Shown: piece after piece, positions 1 through 11,368 of the stretch | Layout of the letters: the number at the start of each line of letters is the position of its first letter | How positions within the stretch are numbered: position 1 is the stretch's first letter | From: Volutella citrinella | Taxonomy: Eukaryota; Ascomycota; Sordariomycetes; Hypocreales; Nectriaceae | Reading direction: 5' to 3' | Assembly (NCBI GenBank): GCA_034401135.1 | Contig: JAWZSP010000003.1 | Span: 3,534,001 to 3,598,000 of the forward strand | DNA: 64,000 bases | Made by a program: the position numbers and the translations under genes | Notes under the pieces: model-generated | Databases searched by the model: none | What the model was told of the DNA's origin: nothing | The model's input: the letters and a program-made list of their open reading frames with translations, nothing else

Positions 1-1277
1 CAAACACGATAGAAGCGGTGAGTGAGCAGATGGGTTGGAGCCGAGCCGAGATCTTCTGCGCCGAGGGTGGCCCCAGCCGGTCAGATCTCATAGGAATTGA
101 GCAAGGAAGTGGTGGTGCAGCCAGAAGGGTTCCGTTCAGTCAGACCTTTTACCATACGCATCATTCGACGAGGTGTGTCGAGTTTGAAGGGTGAGGCAAC
201 AGCATGTGGGGAGCCGAAATCATGAAACACCATACCTTGCCGATTGTAAGACCAATTAGACTAATTTGCCACTGCTGGGGGAGCAACAGCGCCTCGCGAT
301 GCGCTTGTGGTTGACGATGGGCGTAAAAGTGGATGGTGGGAGGTGTTGATAGTAGGTAGGTTTGGAGTGTCACTCCTGGCCAGTGGAGTTAATCCTCGTG
401 GCGACAGGTGCAGCGGCAGCTCACTCTCCTAATGACGCGACTGCCACAACACAGCAGAGGCTCTTGGGGGCAATGGGCGTGGATCGTGTTAGTTTGCCGA
501 GGCGAGCAGCGAATGGCCACAGCGCGCAGCCATTTACCTTTCGGTTGCAGGCGAGGTTGCAAGAGAGAAGAAGTCTATGGCAAGGCTGCGTGGGCGCGCC
601 GGGTGTTGGCTGCTTGGGGAGCGGCACGAGCTGGTGGGTGGCCGCAGATTATTGGCTGGCTCAAGCGCTGCAGAGGCGGCAGGCCAGGCCTTCCCTGGGG
701 GTCCCGTGCTGGTTGCTGGTCGGTTTTGGCAGGAGCGACTGGTGGCCACTGGGGTTAGCTATCGCGAATTTATGGAGCATCCCAGGGCTAAACAGGGTAC
801 CACCATATCGCCCGGGTACCAGCATTTGGAAAAGGAATTAGGCGCCCAGGACGGGAATAACGCCTATGCCGGCCCCCTCCGCTAATGTTTGGCGGAGCCA
901 AAACTGACTGCGACAGTACCCTCAATTGCTATACCTGAGGACTAGGTAGTATCTGTACCCACTATTATCACATGGAAGGTACTGCTAGCAGTATGTTTGC
1001 CCTGTTAGGTCTTAGGCCGGGCCGTAAGGCAAGGCGGCCAGCGTTCACCGCGTGGCGGCGCTGGAAACTGCCTAGAGGGCCACACCAGCCCTGGAAGTAT
1101 TAGCGCGGGGGAGCTCCATCGCGCATCCCACCACGTTGCGCTTCCGCGCGTTGATGAGCCACCTTCAGCGTCCTCCTCGCACTTCGCCATCGCACTGCAG
1201 GCACTGGACACAAACCCACAACCGCCGTCGTGCTTGCTTGCTGGTCGAGCTCCAAACCGTCCAATCCCGCTGCCAGC
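1..1277. other. Intergenic, no gene seen
   Basis: Open frames of up to 159 codons exist here on both strands but none has recognisable domains, splice logic or the codon pattern of the neighbouring genes. The right end must contain the promoter and leader of the pseudokinase gene starting at 1278. A gene lying mostly outside the left edge could extend in, but I see no sign of one. Confidence 0.5.
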
Positions 1278-3904
1278 ATGGATTTCCTCAAGTCTGCGGT
1301 GGCCTCGGCCATGGCAAAGGGCCCTCCCTTCCCCTACACCTTTGGCGACAAAGTCGACATCGACGAGTCTATCTGGACACTATACAACGGCACTAAGCGA
1401 GTGAGTCGCAATGCATAGCCCTGTGCTTCTTGCGAACTTTGTACCTGACCCTTCCTGCTAGGAAGACGGCTCCAACTGCAGCATCTTCTCGTTCGATATC
1501 ACCGCCAACAAGTCCCGACTTCCCCTAGCCAAGAACGCTCTCAAGAAGCTGCGAACGTTGCGCCACCCCGGAGTGATCAAGATTCTAGATGCTGTAGAGG
1601 TACAGAAAGGACAGAAATGCACCGCTTGACCATTGCACTAATCGATCTCGAAAGACGGAAACCTACATCTATATTGCGACCGAGCGAGTTGTTCCCCTGC
1701 GATGGCATGTTCGAAGAAAGAGCCTGAGCCCAGAGACGATCAAGTGGGGGTTGCATGGCATTGCGGTAGGCACCGCAGAAAGATCCGGTCCTGTCAGCCG
1801 AGGCTAATAACGAGGCAGCGAACAATCAAGTTCATCAACGAAGACGCATCCTCGATTCACGGGAGCCTCAAGGTTGGATCGGTCTACACCTCCGAGAGCG
1901 GAGAATGGAAGCTAGGTGGCTTTGACGTGCTCAGCAGTGTCAAGGACGATGAATCCATCATCTACGTATGCTACTGCCCGGCAATGATGAGAGCCTGAAA
2001 CTGACCACGAACGATAGACCTACGGTAGTTTGGTGCCGGATTCTGGCAGATACACCCCGCCGGAGCTTGCGCGAGGAGGGTGGGATGTGATTAAAAAGAA
2101 CCCACATACGGCGGTGGATTCTTTCAACATGGGTATTCTGATATTGGAAGCCTTCAACGGAGACTACATGGGAACGGACCAGGCAGGGCAGACCAAAGGC
2201 ATCCCTCCAACCATGCACTCAAGCTATAAGCGCCTATGCAATGCAAACCCCAAGTCTCGTATCAGCACGAGCGCCTTTCTCGATCAGGGCAGCCGTACAG
2301 GGTCATTTTTTGACAGCCCGCTAATTAAGCTGACCGAGGGGATTGACAACCTGGATATTAAGAGCGCCGAAGAGAAGGAAGAGTTCCTCTCGTAAGTCGT
2401 TCTCCTTTTTAACCTATCCATCGTCGCTGACATCCCGAAACAGGGGCCTGGATCAAGTGTCTGATGACTTCCCCGAGGAATTCTTCAAGATGAAGATAAT
2501 GCCAGAGCTCATGAAATCCGCTGAGTTTGGGGGTGGTGGACCGAAGGCAGTTGGTGTTGTCTTGAAGATTTCAACGAAATTGTCGAACGACGACTTCGAC
2601 TCCAGGGTCGCGCCATTTGTTGTGCGACTGTTCGGAAATCCCGATCGAGCTATTCGAGTGTGTCTGCTAGACAACCTATCGCTTATGATCGATCGCCTAC
2701 CGCAGAAGACAGTAAACGACAAGATCTTCCCTCAATTGGTAAGTTCCCCAGCCAGGACAAGGCACGATGGAAAGCTAACGCCAGAAAGGTCACTGGATTT
2801 ACAGATGCGGCGCCTGTGGTGAGAGAGCAGACGCTGAAGTCTGTTCTTGTCATTATTGACAAGCTATCCGACCGAACTATCAATGGAGAACTACTAAAGC
2901 AGCTTGCCAAAACTGCCAATGATGAACAGCCGGGAATCCGAACGAATACGACCATTTGCTTGGGGAAGATCGCCAAGAGCCTGGGAACCTCCTCGCGTAC
3001 AAAGGTCTTGATTGCAGCCTTTACGAGATCCTTGAGAGATCCTTTCCTACATGCCCGAAATGCAGCTCTCATGGCCCTCGGCGCCACGGCTGAGTACTTT
3101 TCAGATGAGGATAGTGCCGGACGGGTCATCCCCGTTGTTGCACCACTCTTGCTCGACAAGGAGAAGGTGATTCGGGACTCTGCTAACCGGACCTTGGAGG
3201 TATTCCTTCAGAAGATCCGCAAAGCCGCCGCCGCTATGCCTGATAGCGCACTTCCGCCTGCCCAATCCAGCGAGTCTCCAGCCCCCCGAATGGGAACACC
3301 TCAAGCCAGTGAGAATGCCGGATGGACTGGATGGGCCATATCATCATTCACAAACAAGCTCTCTTCCGCCGCTGGTGAGATGACCACCGAGAATGGATCC
3401 AGGGCTGCATCGCCCAAGCCTGCACCTTCACCTGGAACGGAGCACAAGAAGCCAGCAACCTCGTCAGCATCGACCCTCCACCGCCAAGCGGTGACCTCAC
3501 CACCACCGAGCGCCTCCAGGACACCTTCAGCAAGCAATATTGCCAATTCTTTCTTTCCGGAGGACAACGGTGATGATGGGGGTGATTCTTGGGGCGACAT
3601 GGGTGATGATGACGCATGGGGTGCCGGATCAACCGCTGCCGACAACTCTGCTAAGCCCGCAGCTGCAGCTGCATCGAGTACGCCATTTGACGATGGGGAT
3701 GAGCCTGATTTTGCCGGTTGGCTTGCCGCTCAATCGCAAAAGAAGTCTGCGATCAAGAAACCCCTCCCCAAGGGTCTCTCAAAGGCCACTGCGACAACTG
3801 CGAAGAAACCAGCCGCTAAACCAGCCGCGAAGCCCACGGCAAAGAAAGTTGATTTGAAACCCAAGGACGCGGATGATGATGACGGTTGGGGCGATGGGTG
3901 GTGA
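1278..3904 (+). CDS. CEX1: SCYL1/Cex1-like pseudokinase with HEAT repeats
   Basis: Seven exons (1278-1400, 1462-1599, 1655-1765, 1819-1965, 2018-2391, 2444-2738, 2789-3904) give 767 residues, close to yeast Cex1. The N-terminal third is a kinase-like fold. Where a kinase has HRD and DFG it reads IHGSL and GGFDV, so it should be catalytically dead, as is known for the SCYL family. HEAT-type helical repeats follow (about 360-550). The C-terminal quarter is disordered, with Ser/Pro/Ala stretches, Lys/Ala repeats and an acidic-aromatic tail ending DDDDGWGDGW. Known family roles are nuclear tRNA export and COPI-dependent Golgi traffic. The ATG is chosen because MDFLKSAV matches the family start and the upstream frame has no homologous residues. 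Choosing Cex1 over Scy1 rests on the HEAT repeats and tail. Confidence 0.9.
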
Positions 3905-4350
3905 TGCGGCTCGCTTTGGATAATTGAAACAGTGCAGCTTCAACGTGCGCAACTTGTATAAGCGCCGGAGTTCATAAGGATACCACTCTTGTCTAGATGG
4001 CGAACATAATGATAGAAATGAACGACATTACCAGTGCTGAAATGACGAGACAATCGATACGACCATAATAAATATTGTGACTTCGACTCTCCCAACGCCC
4101 AAGTAAGTGGTGAAAAGGACAAGCTACTATTGACCATTGTACTCAAGCCACTATATGGACTGCCGTGGTGGCGCTAGTACTCACCCAGGCCTGGTGGGGT
4201 AGGGTGGGGTCGCGATCTGGTCCATCTCAAAATTTCCACCTGCCAAAGTTCAACCACCATCACCCACCACCACCACTCCAAATCAACAGCCGAGCAAAGA
4301 CTCGTGCTCCCCGACCCTTTCGCCCACCCCTCTCCGAAAAGCCCACCGAG
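3905..4350. other. Intergenic: 3' UTR and promoter
   Basis: Contains an AATAAA at 4067-4072, about 160 nt after the pseudokinase stop, a plausible polyadenylation signal. It is followed by a CCA/CAC-rich tract (about 4250-4280) just before the DUF2462 gene, probably its 5' leader. An in-frame ATG exists at 4165, but the residues from there to 4350 do not look conserved. Confidence 0.5.
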
Positions 4351-4617
4351 ATGGCCCAAGGCGCGGTCAAGAAGCTCGGCCGTGCGACACCTGCCAAGGC
4401 GGTGCACTCGAAGCGCCAGGCCTCCAAGGTTGTCAAGCCCAAGAAGGCCAAGGCCAACGTCGACAAGGTCCACAAGAAGTTCACGAGCGGCATGGTGGCC
4501 CAGACGGAAGCACTCCTCGGCGAGCGTGCCGGCCACCTCGAGCTCATCGGCCAGGGCAAGAAGGGGAAGGCCAACAAGAAGATGACACACAAGGGCGGCT
4601 CGAAGAAGTTCGGATAA
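4351..4617 (+). CDS. Small basic DUF2462 (UPF0390/L10K-like) protein
   Basis: A single exon of 88 residues beginning MAQGAVKKLG. It is very rich in Lys and Ala, with the conserved run around KVVKPKKAKA and a C-terminus ending KGGSKKFG. This is the pattern of the UPF0390 / Leydig-cell-tumour-10-kDa-like family (DUF2462), small nuclear or nucleolar-type proteins of unknown function in fungi and animals. The frame stays open upstream to an ATG at 4165, which would add 62 Pro/Arg-rich residues. I reject that start because the family begins at the MAQG-type methionine and ATG 4351 has a good context (gagATGg). Function is not assigned. Confidence 0.85.
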   Translation: MAQGAVKKLGRATPAKAVHSKRQASKVVKPKKAKANVDKVHKKFTSGMVAQTEALLGERAGHLELIGQGKKGKANKKMTHKGGSKKFG

Positions 4618-4908
4618 GGATTCAGCACAAACCGGCTGGTATGGGAGAGCGGTCTGTGACTTGGTATCGGATTGGCATGGGATGCTCGGCAAGGATTCGA
4701 TTTTAGATGATTGGGGAGCGCAACATGGGCTTCATTCAGCATGGAAAGGCCTTGGATTTCTCGGCGTTAAAAGTCTTTTTTCTCTTCTTTTGCAGCTACG
4801 ACGACGGCAGATACCCGCGGACATCAGAGATGGCGATGGTGAAAAAAGAAATTTTGTTCAGAGACGGGATTATGATTTCAGCGAATCTCACATCCTTGAC
4901 TATGCCGA

Positions 4909-6531
4909 TTAATTGCAATCCTTGATGCTAAACTCCTTGCCTTGGGCCACACAAGTCAGGATGGCCGTCACCACGTTGAAGTCCTTCTCCACGTCCACCA
5001 TCCAGTTTGACACGGCCATGCGGACAGCCTTCTGGCCAGCCCAGCTCGTGCCGCTGACGTACATTTGCCTCGTGCCGTTGATCCGCTCCACCAGCTCGGC
5101 GTTGACGCTGGGCTCCTTGGCCTTGAACAGCACAATCATGAAGACCTCGTCCAGGCTGGCCGTCTCGTCGGGCAGGAGCTCATAGTCGGGCGAAGCGCGC
5201 AGCCAGGCAGCGACGCGGCGGGATAGAGCGACCATGTTCGCCAGCAGACCCTCGAATCCGGGCCGGCCCTCGCTCAGCAGCGCGGCGTAGGCGGGCAGCG
5301 CGCGGAAGCGGCGAGAGTTCTCCAGGCCGATGTTGAGGGGGGACGGGATGGTGGCCTGCGAGCTGGAGGAGAGGTAGGCGGCGTTGGGGTTGGTGAAGAC
5401 GGATTGCAGAATCGCAGGCGAGCGGGTGAAGAACATGCCGCAGTCATAAGGCTGTTTGAGTTTGGTTAATGATAGGTTCCTGGGTGGATGAAGCGTTTAA
5501 CACTCACGACATTGAGTATCTTGTGGCCGTCGACGGTGATGCTATCCGCCAACTCAAGACCATCTGCCCTTTGACGAAGCACCTTGAATTCGTCCTTGTC
5601 CGGTAAGGTGCGAGCAAATATACCAAAGGCTATCCGAATCAGCACCCATGATATTACTCGAGAAAAGGGGATTCTTACCGCCGTCGACGTGCACCCACGC
5701 TCCGTATCTGTCCGCCAGCTCCCTTACCTTGGTCATCTCCGCGACGCCGCCCAGCGCGAAACGGCCCGTGTTCACCTCGCCGGCACTGATGGCAATGATG
5801 CTCGCAGTGCCAGGCGTCTGAAGCTCACGCTCAAGGGCCACAAAGTCCAGCCTCCAGGGCTCATCGTCGCTCAGCCTCAGTTCCTTGACGGAGGCTCTCC
5901 CGAGCCCGACGACGCTCGCCGCCTTGGACAGGGAGCTGTGCCCGCTGCTGGTCAGGACCTGGAACTGCGTCACGCCCGCCTTGGCACAGGCGGCAAGAAG
6001 ACCCAGCTCGCCCACGGACGGTCCTCCTCCGCCAAGCCTAGCCTGCAGCGCCGCCTCGCGGCCACACGCGAGCCCGAGGACGTTGCTCCCCGTAGCGCCC
6101 GTGGTAAAGGTCCTGCCCAGCCACGCGCGGTCCCCGAGACGCAGCAGGCCGGCGAGCATCTCTAGCGCCGCGTCCTCAACGGCCGTGGCGACGGTCTGCG
6201 AGGGGAGGTGCACCTGGACGTTCTGGTCGACGTGCGAGACGACGTTGTCGGCCCACTCGGCGACGGGGAGCGTGCCGCCCGTGACGAAGCCGTAGTACCG
6301 ACCGGAGCGGCCCTGCCCGTTCAGCGCCGGGACGATGTCTCGCACGATGTGCCGGGCCGTGTCCTCGGCGGCGAGCCCGCCCAGATATGCCGGCGAGTCT
6401 GGGCCATGCAGCGCGGCCTCGGCGGCCTGGATGGCCCTCGGCTCCGGCAATGTGGGCTCGTCGGAACCGGCGGCGGTGTGTCGGCGCGAGAGACGGGCCC
6501 GCTGGGCTTCAATGTCGAGGAGGTCACTCAT
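4909..6531 (-). CDS. PLP-dependent group II decarboxylase
   Basis: Three exons on the minus strand (6531-5679, 5629-5508, 5451-4909) give 505 residues. Active-site features of the aromatic-L-amino-acid/glutamate decarboxylase fold are present: a stacking-His region (SSGHSSLSKA), the Asp-Ala pair in VHVDGAFG (residues 281-287), and the Schiff-base lysine in DSITVDGHK, Lys321. The expected reaction is PLP-dependent decarboxylation of an amino acid to an amine, in the cytosol (no signal or membrane segment). The substrate cannot be told from sequence: tyrosine/DOPA, 2,4-diaminobutyrate and related acids are possible. The ATG at 6531 opens the homologous region, and the frame further upstream runs into sequence unlike the family. 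A TATA-like element lies 60 nt upstream. No biosynthetic partner genes adjoin it. Confidence 0.88.
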
Positions 6532-6590
6532 GGCGAGACGGAATGACACGAGGGGCGAGTGTTTCCGGTCAAGAGAGGCACCTCGCGGGG

Positions 6591-6600
6591 TTTTATAAGT
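6591..6600 (-). promoter_or_regulatory. TATA-like element of the decarboxylase gene
   Basis: On the minus strand this reads acttataaaa, centred about 60-65 nt upstream of the ATG at 6531. That is the normal spacing for a core promoter with a short leader. Identified by eye only. Confidence 0.45.
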
Positions 6601-7515
6601 TAAGCCGAGAGATCCAGTGCCATGATGAGAAATAGGTTGAGGCACCTCATTATTAGTGCCCCACTGAAGGTATCTATCTGACTGAAGCAGTCTGCACTCA
6701 ACGGAGTTCAAAGCACTCCAAGGAAAGCCCCAGTCAACTAAGCCTGATTCTGGTGAAGAGTCATGGTCCCCGCGATTGCTGACTGAGTTGGCACAAGAAT
6801 TCTCAATTTGCCTGCTTGAAGAAGACTAGACGAGCCGCTTATGCCGACATTGCGGCCTTTTGGATGCCGCTTTGTGGGGTGTGTAGAGTGAGTCAACAAG
6901 AACGCTAATAGGCATCATATCACTGATGCCTTCATGAGAGCATGTAGGAGGGGATGTATCATGCGTGTCAATTGGGCATGGTATGGGAGCTCGAAGTAGG
7001 TGAAGCAGCCAGTCCCATCATGTATCATCACGCCGGGTTGCGGCGACTGGATTGTAATAGCAGGCTCGGACAAAGATGTATAATACATTGATTGTAATAC
7101 ATTGATTGCTATAAATATCAGAGGCTCTATATAACCCAAAAATCACTTTCAAGACTGCATCATCAGGGCGTCCTCCACACAGCTTCGATCCAATTGTGGC
7201 AGCTGTCATTCAAGTGTCGTCAAGGCGACAACTCGGAACTCGTCCTCTATGCGCCGTTCCTTCGCAATCCGGCGCACCATGGGCCCGGTACACGCGGCTT
7301 CCACCCTCTTTGACGGCATCGGCCTCGGCGCCAAATGAATCTGCACTCCATCTAAGGCTTTATGCGAGCCAGAAAAACGGGCCAACGCATCTCCTCTATG
7401 TCGCTCCCCGGATGTATCATGTGCCGTAGTTGCGCGCCAGGAGCCGAACAAGGCTTCCCGTCAAAAGGCTCCGATTAACGGTCCGCGCATGGTGTGCGTG
7501 GTGGTAGCCGACGCC
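6601..7515. other. Intergenic: decarboxylase upstream region
   Basis: Lies between two minus-strand genes, so it holds the promoter of the decarboxylase and the 3' flank of the cytochrome b5 gene. It contains an exact 14-bp tandem duplication (7081-7108) followed by an AT-rich TATAAATA patch. Short open frames, for example 7206-7451 on the minus strand, look like noise. Confidence 0.5.
7081..7108. repeat. 14-bp direct tandem duplication
   Basis: The unit taatacattgattg occurs twice head-to-tail with no mismatch (7081-7094 and 7095-7108). Immediately after it comes ctataaatatc. The significance is unknown; it could be a simple replication-slippage product in the decarboxylase upstream region. 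Confidence 0.8.
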
Positions 7516-7832
7516 TCATAGCTTGGCGCTCTCGCTCACAGGCCCCTTCTTGAGCTTGCCGCCGTACTTGTTGAGGACCTCTTTGCCGTGGTACTTCCAG
7601 AAGGCCTTGCTGGCGTCCTTGCCAGCCCAGCGCTTCAGGATCTTGGCGCCGCCGGGGTGCTCCTCCAGGAAGCCTAGAAGGCAACAGGTTAGTTTGCGGC
7701 ATGAGATAGAGCTTGCTGGTAAGGGGAAAACGCACTGGAGACGTCATAGACATCGCTGTCGACGATGAGCCAGTAGCCGTTGGCGTCGCTCTTGTGCTTG
7801 GCCACATCGGCGGTGGTGATGGCGTCAGACAT
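7516..7832 (-). CDS. Small soluble cytochrome b5-domain protein
   Basis: Two exons (7832-7736 and 7673-7516) encode 84 residues, essentially a bare cytochrome b5 heme domain. The first axial heme ligand is His38 in EEHPGG and the second is most likely His61 in WKYHGKEVL. No membrane anchor, signal peptide or attached reductase domain is present, so a soluble electron carrier is expected. This short form with a YHGKE-type second His is a fungal subtype distinct from the ER-anchored b5. The partner enzyme is unknown. The start MSDAIT is the only ATG in frame with the domain, and the splice joins AGC across the intron cleanly. Confidence 0.88.
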
Positions 7833-8657
7833 GGTGGCGGATGGAATGGGGGTGTGTCTTCTGAAAGGCGATGAATGCGCGAGGGAGTCCCTTGGGCGTC
7901 AGATGGGAGCAGATGAAGCAGACGGAAGCAGTCGCGTGGGTCGGGCGCAGCCAAGGCGGTCAACTTATAAGGCGCGAGGATAAATCAAGAGCCAGGTTTG
8001 CAGAGTCGCAGGGCCGAGTCCGAGGGGGGGGAGGGCGAGATGGAGTTCTTCCCGATCCGAGGCTCCTGGTTGCCCTTCCCCAGGAAGCGACTTAGCGGCT
8101 GCTGGGGGGTTGGGTTTGCCTCGGCTCGCGGCCTAGGCCCAAGAGAGCAGGGCCCGTTTCCCGCGTGCGACGCCCGCGCACCATCATTACCACGAAGAAG
8201 CGAGGTCTGGGTGGCCTGCCTTAGTCTCAGTGGGCCTGAGGCGTGGCCTGGAAAGCGCTGGAGAGGGCCCAAGGGGGACCTAAAGCCCCGACGTCATGCC
8301 CCGCAGGGCACCTATCACACAAGGGCGATTGCTAAACTGGCCCTCGGGCCTCCACTGGCGTGATTCCAGGTGCCATGACCCGACACAGGACTGGATAGAA
8401 CTCACTCTTGATCAGAGACTTGAGCTAGATTTACATTTATATGTTTACATGTATACATGATGTTGAGATGCGCATGTTGGCTCTCCTTTCGGCCTGTTCG
8501 GGTGTTCGAAGCGCCAGTAAACCCGGCCGCTTGCTTCTCTCGCCCGGTGCACACGCAAGACTATGAATGCCTTGCTAATTTATGTACCTTCAAGGTTACG
8601 TGCGGCAGCTGTGGCATCAGCTCCCATCCAGCATAATCGTGCCGAGGTTTCCATCCC
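7833..8657. other. Intergenic: cytochrome b5 promoter and OMA1 3' flank
   Basis: Contains the upstream region of the minus-strand cytochrome b5 gene and the downstream flank of OMA1. Overlapping open frames on both strands (7985-8363) are GC-driven and unrecognisable. Nothing else seen. Confidence 0.5.
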
Positions 8658-10011
8658 TTACGGAGCCGCTTCCACAACACGGGACCCGCGCCGCATGGCC
8701 AGTCTGAACCGGTCTGCAAACGCCGACGTGCCCCGGCAGTCGCTCGACATGCGTTTCTCCATTGCTTCTGGCATCCACTCGGTGATCTTTTCGATTCGGT
8801 GCTCGTTCTGTGACACACACGCAACAGTTGCGCCCCGTTAGCCAAGAACCCGACGAGTCATCCCCACCACCGCCACCAGAAGGAATTGTGTAGTAGCCCA
8901 TTTGAAGACTTACCGAGGGGTGCGTGCTCAGCATCTCGGGAACCTCCTGTCCGCCCGAGCGTTGGATCGCCTCCATGCGGCGCCAGAACCCTACGGCCTG
9001 TCGCGGGTCGTAGCATGCCTCCGCCATCATCATGAGCCCGATGTAATCGGCCTCGCTCTCCTGCTTGCGCCCCATGGGCAGGTAGAAGAGCAGGTCCTGC
9101 AGGTAGTATCCTCCGATAAAGTTCCACATGCCGAACAGCGCCAGGCCGGGCAACGCGCCCGCCAGGAAGAAGAGGCTACCAGCCGTCAGGTTGCCGACCC
9201 ACGCGGCCGACAGTCGCTCGGCAGCATGCGAGGCCGTGTTGTGCGCAATCTCGTGGCCCAGCACCGCCGCGAGCGCGTCCTCGCTCCGGCAGACGTTGAG
9301 GATGCCGCTGTGGACGAAGACTTTGCCTCCGGGGAGTACGAAGGCGTTGGCCGTGCCTAGAATAGACAAGAAGAAAAGGACTGGGAGTCAGCACTCGGGC
9401 GCAACAACGCGGGAGGTGTAACGGGGAAGCTGAAACGGGCGGCACAAACGGTTGTCGGAAATGACAAAGATTTCCCAGTTGAGATCGGACATTCCGCTGA
9501 CTGGTATCAGCCGCTTCATGACTCGCTTCACCATGATGGTGCGCGGGTCCCAGTCGGACAGCATGTGGCCGCCCTGCGCGTGCACCTGCTGGATGATGTC
9601 CTTGGCTGCCCGGGCGTGCGCCTGCGCGACCATGCTGTCCGACAGGAAGTTGAAGCGCCGCCGCCCCGTGACGGGCACCGTCTGCGAATTGTAGAGGTAG
9701 AAGCCAATGGCGGCCAGCACCGTGGCGACGACGAGCAACTTCGAGTTGCGGCTACTGCCGGCACGGGTGACCCGGGACGCCGCCTTGTCGGGCACGAGGG
9801 GCTTCGCGTCGCGCAGGCGCTCGTATGGATCGCGGCCGTCGTGCGAGCTGCGTCGCAGGCACGTCTGCGAGAAGAGGCGGCATCGGACCACCGCGACGGT
9901 CGGGACGGCGGCAACGGCGGCGGCTGCTGCGGCTCGGCGGGGGGGACGGACGGCGGTGCGGCACGCGAGGGGCAACGCCCGGCGGGCTAGGAAGAGGCGC
10001 GGGGAAGACAT
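8658..10011 (-). CDS. OMA1: Mitochondrial metalloendopeptidase Oma1
   Basis: Three exons (10011-9450, 9356-8914, 8807-8658) give 384 residues. The N-terminus is rich in Arg and Ala and lacks acidic residues, as in a mitochondrial presequence. A membrane segment follows near 100-115 (LLVVATVLAAIGFYLYNS). The M48 zinc motif HEIAH is at 222-226, preceded by the family signature NAFVLPGGKVF, and the third ligand lies in ESEAD (287-291). The C-terminus carries the Oma1 motif HPSNEHRIEKI, reached only across intron 2. Known role: inner-membrane stress protease that overlaps with the m-AAA protease and processes membrane proteins when potential is lost. The start MSSPRL gives the cleanest presequence. 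Confidence 0.95.
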
Positions 10012-11368
10012 GGTCGGACAAAGGAGGGACTGCACCGCCAGACAGGCCTCGGTAGGGTCGTGAGGCGGCGGATTGGGGGCTGGTGGGCGTAGCGAGTCCA
10101 GGCGGGCAGTGAGCGGTGCAGAGCGAAGGCTATCTGGTGCCGACGGTTTTTTGGTGTTGTGCGATTGCAAGCAGCAATTGACAGACGTCATGTCACACGC
10201 CCGCCGACACGGTCCGTGCGGCCCCGGGATTCTAGAAGCCTGCCGGCTGGACAGCTCACTACAGCACCTACAAAGTACACTGCGCCAGCCCGGAGGTGGC
10301 GCATCCCCCGGAACATGTGCCTGAGACGTAAAACTCACAATTCACTACACACCTCAACCTAGCTCCAATCAGTGACGGCTTCCGGGCAAGGCTTCAAGAA
10401 TCACATCAAGAATCATCAAGGGAGCCAATCATCCTCGAGGTGGCTACAAGTCTGCGCTCCTCCGATGTTTATCACCCAGATTCCTAATCCTGGGACACTG
10501 TGCCTGTTCACCCGCAGCTTTCCATTGCCTTGGCTTATCAGATACCAATGATGCCGAGCATGGTCATGGGCCAACAACAACGAGATGCTGTGCTACGGCC
10601 ACCGCCTGGTTGCAGTGGCACATGGCTGGGTAAATCGAATAATAAGCCTAAAAATCTGCAGGAACAATAACGCCTCGTTTGTCAGAACCCCCGATGAGGC
10701 ATTCTAGTCGTTGGGTCTATTCAACACCCTGAGTGTAGGATACAATAGGCTGCCAAGATAAGGAGCAGCGTCAGAATACTCTCGGCTATCAAACGCGTGC
10801 TGCCACCCAATCCGTGCATCCCGGTTTCATAGACTAGTCAGCATCAACTTGGCACCATGAGTGACGAATCCAAACTTTGTCTCCATCTCACCTTTTGCCC
10901 AAGTTCAGCACTCAAACGTCTTCGCATCATAGATGTGCCCATGCTGACTGACCAACACCAACTGCTTATAAACTCCTACCGTGACAGTGAAACTCGTATC
11001 CCGAGCGTAAGCAACACCATGGCCCCATGCTCCCCTCCAAAACCTGGCCCAATACGCTGGTTGGTCGTGTTACTACAACGCCACAACACCATCGCCACAG
11101 CTCCTCGGAGCTTTCTCGTGTCTCTTAACGAGCCTACCAATCAAGAGCGTCCTCCGTCCTCATCAGCATGCTCTCACATGGGCCTGACTTCTCGCATCAC
11201 TGCCCCGTCTTCCGGATCAACCGGGCTCTCTCCCATCACCCCCGTCTCACCCACATCTGTTAGCTCTCACGCACTACCCTTGCTCCTCGCATATAAAATC
11301 AAGCGTGCATGCGCTTATCAAACTCATCACACCCATTCTGCCATTGATCCTCCAGGGAAGCCGCTACC
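10012..11368. other. Intergenic: divergent promoters of OMA1 and cupin gene
   Basis: A head-to-head interval of 1.36 kb. The open frame 10857-11372 (171 codons) ends inside the cupin start and is Ser/Pro/Thr-biased with no recognisable domain, so I do not call it. A TATA-like box close to the cupin gene is listed separately. Confidence 0.5.
11290..11299 (+). promoter_or_regulatory. TATA-like element of the cupin gene
   Basis: The sequence catataaaat lies about 75 nt upstream of the cupin ATG at 11369, the usual spacing for a TATA box with a short leader. Identified by eye only. Confidence 0.45.

Noticed and set aside
362..841. 159-codon plus-strand ORF
   Set aside because: Low-complexity Gly/Arg/Trp composition, overlapping frames equally open, no domain; typical GC-driven noise.
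4165..4350. N-terminal extension of the DUF2462 protein
   Set aside because: In frame but Pro/Arg/His-rich and unlike the family, which begins at the ATG at 4351.
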